Of a DNA stretch of 64,000 bases, positions 34,548 through 47,100 are shown piece by piece. The stretch spans positions 17,493,678 to 17,557,677 of the forward strand of contig NC_092579.1 of NCBI RefSeq assembly GCF_037975245.1. The letters run 5' to 3'. A program made the position numbers and the translations under genes. Numbering within the stretch: position 1 is the first letter of the stretch; every line of letters begins with the position of its first letter. Origin of the DNA: Apostichopus japonicus (lineage: Eukaryota; Echinodermata; Holothuroidea; Aspidochirotida; Stichopodidae). The notes under the pieces are model-generated. The model searched no databases and was not told the origin of the DNA. It saw only the letters and a program-made list of their open reading frames with translations.

Positions 34548-35105
34548 AGTTCTTATTATGACCTGCACAAAGCAATTTCTACAAATGAGCCTAACAACAC
34601 TAACAGATTCTCTGTCAGTGTTGATTCTATACAGTTGGAAGTATATTTACATAGGAGTTCTTATTATGACCTGCACAAAGCAATTTCTACAAATGAGCCT
34701 AACAACACTAACAGATTCTCTGTCAGTGTTGATTCTATACAGTTGGAAGTATATTTACATAACAATATCTACAAATGAGCTTAACAACACTAACATATTC
34801 TCTGTCAGTGTTGATGCTATACAGTTGGAAGTATATTTACATAACAATTTCTACAAATGAGCTTAACAACACTAATAGATTCTCTGTCAGTGTTGATGCT
34901 ATACAGTTGGAAGTATATTTACATAACAGTTTATACAAATCAGCTTAACAACACTAACAGATTCTCTGTCAGTATAGATTCTAAACAGTTGGAAGTATAT
35001 TTACATAACAATTTCTACAAATGAGCTTAACAACTGTAACAGATTCTCTGTCAGTGTTGATTCTATACAGTTGGAAGTATATTTACATGACAATTTCTAC
35101 AAATT
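34548..35105. repeat. Minisatellite, about six units of 82-107 bp
   Basis: Core unit ACAATTTCTACAAATGAGCT, then TAACAACACTAACAGATTCT, CTGTCAGTGTTGATTCTATA and CAGTTGGAAGTATATTTACA. The first two units carry an extra GAGTTCTTATTATGACCTGC insert. Confidence 0.93.
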
Positions 35106-35502
35106 TCTGCAAAAAGAAGAAAATGTAGTAATTTGCCAAGAACTGAATGTCTTCCATAAATACACACTATTTATTACACTATTTCCTTTTTTATATATGG
35201 AATCATGATACTGTTCATAACATTTGTTTCTGCACAGTTCTTTTATAATAAGATATTAGATCACCTTTAGTGTTCCATTGATGGCTTTCCATGATAAATT
35301 TATAGAAATAGTATTAAAATTCAACATAGATTAGGAGGAGAAAACGATTCACTTTAAGGTAATTATCTTTTCCTGAATTTCTTTGCCAGATGTTAATATA
35401 AAATGCAAAATCCAATCATTTCTTTGGATTTTTGTTCCTGTTCGGCTGCCAATCAACTTGAATACTTCCTCATGTCACAGGGTGAAGTCTAAATGACATT
35501 TT

Positions 35503-35930
35503 CTTCCTTCATAATTTATATAGGTCAAAGACAAACATAATGAAAGAGGATGGTTGATGGGCTGGCAAATTATTAGAACAACTTTTTACACTTGATTATT
35601 TATGAATGTTTATAGCAGGTTTAACTATTGCTTATATTATTGGTACCCAAGTCATACTTGTTCTTACAAATACAGATGTCTAATATAAGTACTTTCAAAA
35701 TTCCTTCATAATTTATAGGTCAAATACAAAAGTAATAAAAGAGGTCAGTTGATGGGCTGGCAAATTATTAGAATGATGTTTACACTTTATTATTTATCTC
35801 ATTTATGAATGTTTATAGCAGGTTTAACTATTTGATTATATTATTGGTACCCAATTTCATATTTTACCCAAGTCATACTTGTTCTTACAAATACAGATGA
35901 CTAATATTACTGTAGTACTTTCAAAATTGG
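35503..35930. repeat. Tandem duplication of a ~215-bp unit
   Basis: Two diverged direct copies (about 35503-35699 and 35701-35930) share GGCTGGCAAATTATTAGAA, AGCAGGTTTAACTATT and AGTCATACTTGTTCTTACAA. Confidence 0.8.
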
Positions 35931-37181
35931 AATGGTGTTTCAAATCAATTAGTCAATCAATCAATCAATAAAATAATATTTCTCATGGTACGTTATCCAG
36001 CTATGCTAACAGACTGACTTGCCATGTTTTTTTTCCACCTCTGTTGGTCGCAGAGTTATTAGTATTAAGCCAGTCTACCAATTTAGTGAAGTTATGAAAT
36101 AGCACAAAAAGGTATGAAAAGATACAGGATACAACTCACATTAATTGTTTTGTTTTGGGGTTACATTACTCTCATCTTCAATATATTATACTGTGTATTA
36201 GTACATTATCGTTGTTATTTGATTATCAATCTCAGTTTAGAAATAAATAAATGAATTCCTTATACAAAATCTCCAAGTTGGATATTACAAAGTGCTTACA
36301 CAGGTAAATATATTTCCTTGAACTTTAAGGTCACAGAGGCATTGAAAGATAAGTTGGGGTTGGTCTGGTGGAAGGTCGTGGAGGGAAGTATCGGTACATA
36401 TACAAAAGTTGCAGTGCAAAGATAACATTTGTGAAAATAACCTATTTGCACAATTTATCTGTTTGGAAATTATGCTTGAAGGATCTGTTGACTGCCCATC
36501 TCAACAACCCCAAATGACCAAACTAGTTACTTACTTTAGTTACTTTGAAAAGGTAAAATGATTAATCTATTAATTTCTTGTAATAGTAATATTTGAATAA
36601 TATGTGGTGTATGAATTCTAATTGTCATCTTAACAACATACAGGTCAAAATTTAATACAAGAAGAAGACAATCATTTGAAGTCATGTTTACTTTATTATT
36701 CTTTGAAATGATCCTCCTTTACTCTTTTGTGCACTTGTGTCTTAGCATGGAATTGGTGCAATGGGGGAGGGTAGAGGGCCGGGGGTGGGTGGGTGGGAAG
36801 GGGACACTGTTTTTTTTCTTCATTAAAGTTACTGGGAGGTGTTCAGGCATGATACGATCAATGGGAATGAATACACAAGTTGGAAGGAAATTCTTAAAGG
36901 ATCACAAATCAGTTTTCGTGAGGTGGCAGGGGGTGTGGGGGGGGGTTCTCTGACCCTCTGATTTATATACAGAGGGATTGACCATTTCTCTCAACCACTT
37001 TCCCTATCCCCATCCCAGCCCAGTGAGGTTCACAGATGTTTGAATTTGGTTTCAGCTATTATATGCCTAATGCTGGTTTCCACACAAAAAGAACAATTTA
37101 TGATAAATAATTGGAAATCCAACAATTTTGGTCTTGGGACGCAACATTTGCATGCAGTATATATTTCGTAATATTATGCAG
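35931..37181. other. Intergenic DNA, no gene seen
   Basis: AT-rich with a CAATCAATCAATCAATAAA microsatellite near 35950 and G-rich tracts near 36764-36800 and 36930-36945. Confidence 0.4.
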
Positions 37182-37481
37182 TTAAATGGCATTGTGGTGA
37201 GAAATGTTTATTCTCAAAAATATAGAAAAAACCCTCACAAAATGGAATCCTCCAATCCTTGATGGAATTTGGGGCTTCCGAGGCCAACTAGCTACCGTCT
37301 CAAAGATGACAGAAAGCCTCTGGAACACTATCAAAGGTGGATGTTCTGCTTTTAGTTTTACAACACTTTGAAACAAACTAGTGTTCTTGCTGTGGTGAGT
37401 ACCATATCCAACCCCTCTGGATGGGTACCATAAATTTCCCCATTCTTCATTTTCATCACACCATCGACCTCCAAGAATTTT
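37182..37481 (-). CDS. Orphan exon-like frame, unidentified
   Basis: The minus-strand acceptor TTTTTCCTCCTTTAACAG is excellent and is followed by a 99-codon open frame ending in TAA. A second frame of the same segment reads KFLEVDGVMKMKNGEIYGTH, then PEGLDMVLTTART. That resembles the E...YGT segment of guanylate-kinase-like (MAGUK) domains and could end at a GTACTC or GTTTGT donor. No neighbouring exon was found. It may be a true exon of an unrecognised minus-strand gene or a relic. Which frame is used cannot be decided. Confidence 0.3.
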   Translation of the reverse strand, partial: KILGGRWCDENEEWGNLWYPSRGVGYGTHHSKNTSLFQSVVKLKAEHPPLIVFQRLSVIFETVASWPRKPQIPSRIGGFHFVRVFSIFLRINISHHNAI

Positions 37482-39594
37482 CTGTTAAAGGAGGAAAAAT
37501 TAGCAATATAACATCTCTCCACATTCATTCTGCAAGTAACTGAACATAGTTGATTTTCTTGTGACTATTTTCAAATTACGCCCTCACTTTGGAAGAGTAA
37601 AATCCCATCGCATTTGATTGGTTAATATACGTAGCATGTTATTTGAGACTTCATGTTAGTACATAAACATTAGACGTGCAACAGCCACAGATTGTAACCC
37701 ATGTAGAGGAAGCAAAGAACTGCACAATATATGTGCTATGTCAAAGTTTTGCGTGCTATATATGTAATTACCATATATGATGTCGTACGATGTTGGCGGT
37801 TTGTTCAATAGCATATTGTTATCGATGTTATCATGCAACGTATCCAGGTATTGGTATTGATAGCTGGCACTGCATGATCGCATCCAGAAACTTTTCGTGT
37901 TTGCAACGCCTCACAAACGTAGTTCTTATTTCAATGGTAATTACTACGATCAAGTGGATGGTGCGGCAATGGGTTTCTTCATTCGTATCCGTGTTGGCCA
38001 ATTTATTTTGGGGGCATTTGGAAAAACATTTCCATAATGATGTGTCTGCATTCTCCATCCAAACCTAAGCAATTTACCGCGTAGATGTGTTGACGTTATT
38101 AACTGTATTTTCAATAAATGAGAATGAAGCCGAGGATTTCCTTCAATTTATCAATACCCGGCACCCCAACATAATGTTCCAAGTATAGAAACAAAAGATG
38201 TTAATCTTCCATTTTGGATGTGCTTATCATGTAGTATTGGTAAATGCCACATTTCTGTGTTTCATGAGCCCACGTACGAATTTTCCCGTTCCGGTACATC
38301 GATATACGATATGTACATATGGTAATCCGACACGTTATGATAACGTTTTGTGTTTGCACACTGGGAGGTAAATTTGATGTAGATTTAAAACGACTTATGT
38401 CAACATTCGGGGGAAATCAGTCCTCATCTCACTAAAATTAATTGACAAAGTTCAGTTCTAACATCATATGTAGAAAACAAGGTCTCTTCCAAAAAAACAC
38501 TACTGCATATATGTTTCTTACTACACTAGATTTTACAAACTTCCCGACGTACATTTGGTAATTTTTCTGGTTACGCACATTATAAACTTAACGACAGTTA
38601 TTGCACAGCCACTGATGTTTTTATTTAAGTAATAAGTGTTAACTTTTAATTTTTACAAGTTAATTACATATCGCCAAACCGACAATTTTATAATTCTTTC
38701 TACGATCCCGTATAGTACGTATGCAATGACCTCCTTTTGGGAAATGGCCACCCTATTTGAACGTGAGATTTTTGACATAACTTGTGAGACGATGCATGAC
38801 AAAACGTCCGGTATCCCAATGATGTAGTACGTGCGTAAACTTGCAACAGTATAATATGGTAATGCAGTGCATCATATTCATATAGTATCTGTCCAGGGAC
38901 TGTCCATAGGCACTGCACGGACTGTCGGAGTTTGTTTTGCGTAGACCCGAACTCGACAGTGGATGGATGATCGTATCAACTAGACTACTCACTGTACTGC
39001 TACCTCGATAATACTACCTGTAATATACCGTAACTTAAGGCGGATCACAACCTAAAATGTTTTAACCTCTAAGGCTCTATACTATACGAGAAGCTGTACA
39101 GTAAGTAGTAATATTGACATGCCTAACCCATACTCCATAGGCCTAAATTTTTAAGTTTAGGCTACAGTGCTACTGTTTACTGTAGGACTGGGCTAGGTAT
39201 GCCAGTATTTGCGTTCAAGTGATTGATTCTGCGAAACGTAAGTAAAAGTATTGCGTGAAAACGCATAATCGGAAATAGTTGTGCGATTTTATGAAATTGG
39301 CATGTCCTTTCACAGGTTTCAGCCTTATGTCATGATTGATACCAATACATACCACACAGGCTAGGCCTCTATGGCTATTCCCTCACCAATGCTTTTAGCC
39401 ATCAACCTTGGCTATTGTTATCTATAGGCGTACAGCATCTGTGAGACTAATTAAACAATCAATATACAGTATGCATGTATATTTGCTTGTGGAGAGAAGT
39501 TATGTTGGAAGCAGAACCGTCTGCTTTCATTTACTTGTAAATGCAGCAGCTGTAGAGTAAAGATCTGAATTTTTTTTTACTTCTGTTGGAACAG
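37482..39594. other. Intergenic DNA and probable 5' region of MFSD13A copy 2
   Basis: Mostly AT-rich without genes. A TAGGCCTA-type motif cluster at about 39120-39200 parallels those upstream of TXNDC11 and MFSD13A copy 1. Confidence 0.3.
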
Positions 39595-39676
39595 TGTTTA
39601 CTTCAGGAAGGGTATATTGTATGTGTGTACGAATATTCACTTCTGAAATATTTTGTTGAGAACTTTAATACTGCAG
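39595..39676 (+). other. Candidate 5' UTR exon of MFSD13A copy 2
   Basis: Bounded by TTGGAACAG and the donor CTGCAG/GTACGT. It is only a possibility; MFSD13A copy 2 needs an upstream exon because its coding exon begins at an acceptor (40089). Confidence 0.2.
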
Positions 39677-39705
39677 GTACGTATCTTCATTTTTTATTCT
39701 TTTCT

Positions 39706-39955
39706 AATAATAATAACCAGCAGTTATTTTTAAGACACTTAAGCGACCACAAATGTGAGAGAAACCCGCAATGGCTTATGGATTAAAGCTTACATATTGG
39801 GTGGCTTCTAATTCAACAATTTTAACTCAAATTTGGAAAGTCATTTAAGATAGGAAAACCGAAGATAGCTCTTGGATGAAACACCCACCTTACTCTGACC
39901 CGGCTGTGTATCAAACCTGGAACCTTCCGATTGCTAAGCCTCATTTCCTTCCATA
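39706..39955 (-). mobile_element. SINE body, same family as 8600-8885
   Basis: Shares CGACCACAAATGTG.GAGAAAC, GGGTGGCTTC.AATTCAACA and CACCCACCTTACTC with 8600-8885 in the same orientation, again with a TAATAATAA tail at the low-coordinate end. The tRNA-like head is incomplete. Confidence 0.65.
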
Positions 39956-40089
39956 TAATAGTATATTGTACAAGGTGGTATTTCATAAAGGCCTGAATAT
40001 AGTGCATGCTATTTGTGCATAGGCCAGAAGCATGGGTTTACCTGTTTAAGTGTATTACTTACAGTCTAAATTTGCCTTATCTTTTGCAG

Positions 40090-41126
40090 GTGTGAAAGGA
40101 TATATGTTATCGGAAGATCAGGAAGCTACATAGTTGCCTTAATGCATCTCCCTTGTTAAACTTTCTTCAACAACTGTATGTGAAATCCATTTTTGAGGTA
40201 CTGTGCTTAACATTGGGGAATCCATCATCATGTCTGTCTTCTCCATAGACAGAAATGCATTCTTTCTGTCGTTGACTCTATTTGGATCCGGGCTCATGTC
40301 ATGCGTGTTTCATTTCTATTACGTCAAACTTTTCTTAGATAAGTATAACATTTCCCAACCGTGGTTTCAGTTTGCACAAGTTGTTTATCTGATATGGAAT
40401 GCCATCAATGATCCACTGTTTGCATACTGGCAGGATAATTCCAAGATGGTCGCATTTAGGAGTCGACGTCATGCGATTCTCTATGGGGCACCGCTCTATG
40501 CCCTTTGTTTTCTACTATTTTGGTTTCCATGGAGAGATTATACTAATCATGATTGGCTGACAGGAGTGCATCTGATGGTGGCACTCTGTTGTTATGATTC
40601 CTTGCTGACCTTTGTCCTCCTTGCCTACTGCTCTCTCTTTGCTGAAATTTCAAAAGACCTGGATTATCGACTTACACTTATGAGGTATGGAAAGGCCGCC
40701 GGCATTTTGGCATCTACCTCGGTCACTGCTTTGCAATTCATATCTAACGGACTGGAAGACTTCCATGCTTTTCAGATGTGCTGTATTTGCATAGCATTCA
40801 TGGCTTGGATTTCCATGCATTTCACAGGGAAACATGTCAGGACGAATCCCACCTATAGCTATGACGCACTCATCTCTAGTGACGAAGTAGAAAGCAGTCA
40901 GAAGTCAGTAGAAAATGAAGGTTCCTTCCAACAGCCTTTACGTCAGCTGAGACAGATCCTAACCAAAGATTTTGTGGCCTTCGTAGCCACAAATTTCTTG
41001 CAAATTTTTCACAAGGAATATGGAGCCAATTTTATGGTGATATTTGGTGACCAACTGATTCCTAAAGATGACATCTCTGACTTTACAAGAAAGCTATTCT
41101 ATGGTTCTTCAGCCATTCTACCAACT
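40090..41126 (+). CDS. MFSD13A: MFSD13A copy 2 exon with start codon
   Basis: Acceptor TTTTGCAG at 40089; ATG at 40230; donor GTGAGT. From about 40733 to the donor it is about 95% identical to copy 1 (counted by eye). Confidence 0.88.
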
Positions 41127-44100
41127 GTGAGTACAAGAACCAATGTAAACAGCTTTCCATGTTGTATTTCAAAGACAGATTTTTCCAAGCTTTCTTTTGG
41201 AATCCACGTACTGTACACAGATTAATTAGAACACAAGTGTCATTGAAATCATGTGAAACTTTGGTAAATATTAAAGTACGTAGGCCTAGTAATGGCATTG
41301 CTGTGTAACATAGATAATGTGGTGTTACATTATGTTGTGTTACATTATGTTTATGTTGTTTATGTTGATTTATTTTATACTGTCTGACTGCATTGTACAA
41401 TAACTGTTTTAAGCAAATTTTAATAGGAAAGTCTTGTTGTGTTCACCTGACTTTGAAACCCCTCACACTGTCTTGATAAATTTACAACATGAGTTACACA
41501 ATAAATTTGATGAAGGAGAAATGCACTGTTTAGACTTAATTGTCCAATCTGTGTGAAATCTTTTATATTTTCCCATGTAATATCCAAGTCTTTTAGTCTA
41601 TGAGTCATGATTGAAGTGAATATATTAGAGTCTTCTTTCTAATTTTCACAATCTTTTACATATTCTTCTTTCTACAGCTGACAGTGTTTGCAGTAAGCCC
41701 TGTGATTGCTATACATGGGTATTATAAAATTATCGTATGGACTAACTATCTCAACATACTGTTAGCCATAGGAATGTATTGCATAGGATCGTCCCACACT
41801 TGGATACTTGTAGCATACATGTTAATTGACAGGTAATTTGCATAAATATGATTAAATTCATGTTCATACTTTTACATTGTGAGACATTCAGGTTTAATAG
41901 ATTCATTAACATTTTTACTAGCAATATTATGTTCAATATGATCAGGTTTAGATAGATTAGAAAAAAGGGGTATTGTTAGTTTGATCAATGTTATAATTTG
42001 TGAGATATTTAAACAACTTATCAACATACTATAGCCCAGTTGTGTGATGTAATGATTTCATTTTCCTTGTGGGTTTCATCAGCAACTGAAAATTTGCTCA
42101 ACCATTTTGTGAAATTAAGTTACTTAGAATTACTTTCACATGATTAGATCTTTGTGATAAAATAATGAACATTGTTTTCTGGCAATAACGGGCAGGGCCG
42201 CAGGGGTGTTGTAAATTTGAGCAATAGTAATAATTCATGGAATGCTCAACTATTATATTGTAGTAACATTAGTATTTAATATCAAGATTGAGTAAATCAT
42301 AACCCAATAGTATGATGTGAAGATTTCATGTTCGTTGGTGCTTCATCAACAACCAAAAATAGAGCAAAGTTCTGTTTCATAAAATCGCGGCAATTCTAGT
42401 GTTTTCAGTCTCCAAACTGCAGTCCCTTGCATTGCAATGCATTAACTCTCTGCGTAGATGTTGAAAAAGAATTTTATTTGAAAACTCTTTAAAGCTTTGG
42501 AAAAACATTTGCTACCTATTCAACTGTATCAATTAACATGACTCATGTGATCTGTTTTGTTTACCATTGTTGGTGAATATCAATTTAAAAAACAATCGTA
42601 AACAATTAAAGTAATTTATTATTGGGACTAACAAGTTAAATCACAAACCTCAAATTTGTATTAAAGCTACTACAATCACTGGGTTTAAAAAGGTTCATCG
42701 CCTTTAATGTTGATCATATAAACATGTCCAGTACATTTTCATAACCGCACAAACTGATCCGTTCAGATATGTACTGGGTGTAATCATGGAGGTAAAACAG
42801 ACTCCATGGTGTAATTAATACTAACGGAAAGCTGTCATTACATCTATTCTGTGAAATAACCTCAATTACAAGACTTTTCCTGACTAACCATGCTTTTTAC
42901 ATAGATATCATCTTTTATCATTCTAGGAAATGAAATATTTTTCTTTTTCATTGCATACATAACAACAGAGTACTAGGCTATCAGTACCCAGGCCATGAAT
43001 ACCATGGTTACCTTTAATATTTTCTTCCATTTTCATTGTTTACAGGTGTCTGTCATCTTTTGTGTTTTCCCTATTCAATCTTACTCTCTCTGACATCATC
43101 GACGTAGATCAAGCGAGATTCAACAGAAAGTAAGCTCATTTAAAGCTAAGTGTATCAGTGGAGAGCGTTGTGGTCAAGTGGTTAAGGCAGTGGACTTGTG
43201 ATCTAAGGATTACAGGTTCGAGCCCTGGCCAGATCATTGCGTTGTGTCCTTGGGCAAGGCGCTTTATCTCCATTGCCTCTCTTCACCCAGGTGTATAAAT
43301 GGGGACCTGCGAGGTAACTTGTAAATATAGTTGCGTGCGCCGGTTTGTGGCTGCACCCTATGGGAAGTCCCCCGGGGGACACGTGGTTGTGGTGCACTGT
43401 GGTGCCCCAGGAGAGATTGATTGAATTGTGCACACTTTGGTGTGTGGGTGTGACAAGTTACCAATGACCAGGGGTTAAGTTTTAAAGTCGTGTGAGGAGG
43501 CATTAGCCTCATACAAGACTGTAAACCTTCAACTTCAACTTCAACTTTATCAGTACTGCTGTGAAATATGCTAGAGACTTAAAACTTGGTCGCTTGGTGA
43601 ATTCACATGATCGCTCAAGTTAACTACTGTGGTTGATGGCTGGTAAGTCTAGTCACTGAATTTGCATTTTGCATTGGTTGTCATTTTGGTTTCGATGATA
43701 ATCGTAACCTTTGCATTCATGATGGCGTATGTGTGTAAGTGCGTGTGCGTTTGTGATGCCCAGCTTGTAAACACAATATCTCAAAAAGGGGAGGTCGGAC
43801 CAATTTCATATTTGGTGTGTAGAAGAACCACATTAAGTACAAGACGCCTATCATTTTTGGCAGAGTTGAAAGGTCATTTTGGGTCACCAGGGGTCAAATT
43901 GTGAAAACCTTGTAAACACGATATCTCAAGAAGGGAAGGTCGGATCAACTTCATAGTTAGTGTGTAGATGAGCCACATTAAGTACAAGAAGCCTATTGTT
44001 TTTGGTGGAGGTCAAAGGTCATTTGTAGTCACCAGGGGTGAAATTGTGAAAACCTTGTAAACATGATATCTCAATATGGACGGATGTCATATTTGTTTTG

Positions 44101-47100
44101 TAGATGTACCATATCAAATTTAAGGAGCCCAGTATTGCTGTTGGTGGAAGGTCACTTGAAGTCAACAAATGCGAAACATTTACTTCACTCCCCTCTTATC
44201 TGTCTCTTTACACTAACACACCATCCTAAACATAATATCGCAAGGGAAGCTTGGACAGATTGCATATTTGGTATGTAATTGTACCACATTGAGTACAAGA
44301 AGCCTAATGTAGTGGGCGGAGGTCAATGGTTGTATGAGTTCACCCGGGGTCAAATTATGAAAACCATGCTTATTTCCAAAATATTTCAGCAAGAACAGAT
44401 GTCATATTTAGTATGTTGATGTATCTATCACATTTAGTACAAGAAGCCTGTTGTTGAGGTTAATGGTCGATTCAGGACAGCCTGTGTCATTGTGAATTTA
44501 TTGTCTGTCACATCACACTGCTTTTCACTGTATTACTAAGATCAAGTATGTTGTACACCCTCACTATACATTACGTCAGATTCATGAAGAAAACTGCTCA
44601 TGTTACATCATCAAAACCACAATGCTTGTTTGCATTCTTTTTATTTCACTGCGTAATACTTACCAGGGAGTTGCTAGAAGGAGAAACAATTCCAGTCATT
44701 TGTACAACGTCCATATTTCACAATAATCTATTGATATATTTTCTGCGAACATTTAAATCTTGGCTTTTGTTTCAGATCAGCAAACTGAATATCAGAATCA
44801 TACATGGAAGTGGCTTTTAAGTCCAAATGTCTGCATTGATGTAATATTGACAATAATCATGATGAAATTGCAACATTTGTTGAGTTTTTGACACAAATAT
44901 GAATAAATAGTATCAATGCATTGAAGTAATTCTTTTGTTCCAAATTGCTCAAAAGTACACAGGTGTTTGTCTATACTCTTGCTAAGATAATGGAGTAATG
45001 CAAATGTGGGGGTGGGGAGAGTTGAAGGAGGTGGTCTGGGAGGAGGTAGGTGGAGGGGGGGAGAAATAACTTGGAAGTTATTATTCAGTAGCTTGCTCAA
45101 ACAAGTTCATGGTAATTCTACACCTCTGTACTCTGTTGTTGTCTGTTATGAAATTATTTTGATTAGAACATTTTGTTTCAGGACTGGATAAGAGTGGTGG
45201 TTGAGCTAGAGAAAAGTCCTGTCCGTGAACAAATTTGGCATGACAAAGATTCAAGCCCATGTTCAAAGCATCCTTAATTAAACCTTAAAAATATTAGAAG
45301 CAAATGCAATCCTTCTCTAACAACTCTCTGCTTCTAAGGATTGGTTAGAAGTACTTATTAAATTCACCTGCTATGGAATGGTTGGTTCTAAATAAACAAA
45401 TAAAGCTGAAGTATTTTTTGTTGCATGTATTGACATTTTTTAAAGATATTTTATTATTTCATTGTTGAGTGTCCTGCAAGATGCTAAACAAGGAAGGATA
45501 TATTTTGAGGAAAAGAAAGCAGTAGTTGGTATTGAACCAGGGACCTCCTGCTGCCAAACCAATTTCTCTACCACTAGACCATTAGGTGGGAGAAAGCTCT
45601 TCCTTGCTTTTCAAATATTTAAAGATCCAGTTGTTTGGACTTAGTGTTAAGTGTTTTTATAAAACATTTTCTCCACTGATCCTTGTCAGGGAGAGTTCAT
45701 AATGGAAGGAAAGAGGTATAAGAATAGAAAAAAGAAATTGGCTTCACTGGGGTTTGAACCCTAGACATTGAGTTTGTCAGACACAGAGCACTACCACTGC
45801 ACCACTGTAACTGAGGAGACTTAAAAAAAAAATACGGAAAAGCCTGTTGGCTTTGAGATTCCTTGCCATATACGTTGCTCAAAATTTCAAATAAGTGAGG
45901 CAATTTACCAAGCGTAAAAGTAGTGAGAGATATTGAAAACTGGATACGATTTGTGAGGAGAACCAGGAAAGACTTCATCACACCAGGAATTCTCAGGACT
46001 AGAATTTTGTTGATCCTGCTTTTTGGTTTCGATGATAATCTTAACCATTGTAGTCATATGCGGATGTGTGTGTGTGTGTGAGACGCATTGCTCGTAAACA
46101 CGATATCTCAAGAAGGGAAAATTGGACCAATTTTATATTTGGTGTGTAGGAATACCACATTGAGTAGAAGAGCCATATGTTTTCTGGGAGGTCAAAGGTC
46201 ATTTGGGGTCCCCAGATTTCAAATTGTGAAAACATGTAAACAAGATATCTCACGAAATAGAGCTTTGACTAATCTCATATATAGTATATAGTTGTGACAC
46301 TTTGACTTCAAGTTCCTTATTAATTTTGGTGGAGATCAAAGGTCATTTGGCATAACAAATCTTGTTATACTTGGCATGTGCATGAATCATATTGAATCAT
46401 ATTGAAGTTTATTGTGTAACGTGGAGGTTAAAGGTCATCTGAGGTCACCAGATGTCAAACACTGAAAACCTTGTAAACACTATATCTCAAGTTAGGAAGA
46501 ATGGAGATTTAACTTGTGATATGGTGTTACAAGTGGCATGCATTATATTGAAAAGAAAAACTCAATTGCTTTTGGCAGAGGTCAAAGGTCATCTGGGTCA
46601 CCAGCAGTCAAACTCTGGAAACCATTTAAACATGATACGGTATCTCGTGGAAGAAATCAGGACATTTATATTATAATATCTGTTTCTGGTGAATAATCAG
46701 AAGTCTACTGCAATGAAGTAATCAAAACTTCAATGCAATTTTGCATTCTGGTTTCAATATTCTGACCAATATTTTGTTCATAGTTATTTTAGCAAACCTT
46801 ACTGTTTAAAAAGACCAAATTAGAGACTTAATTTATAGCCTAAACATGCCTCAGAATGCACCATTTTCATGTTTCAAATTTTAATATTTTCTATGAGAGG
46901 ATCACCACTCTTTAACCTGTTTACAAAGAGAACTCTTTGATCCAATTGTAATACATGAGATGGATTGTTCCTATCCTCATTTTGCTCCCATTTCATCTGC
47001 ATGTCTTTTTAGCTGTTTCCTTTTTGTTTTATTTTTGCCCAGGACACCGTTGTCCAGTAGTGTCTTCGGCTATAATGCTCTGTTCACCAAACCGGCCATC

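Noticed and set aside
34558-34860. 100-codon plus-strand frame with internal repeats
   Set aside because: It is a by-product of the 82-107-bp minisatellite at 34548-35105.
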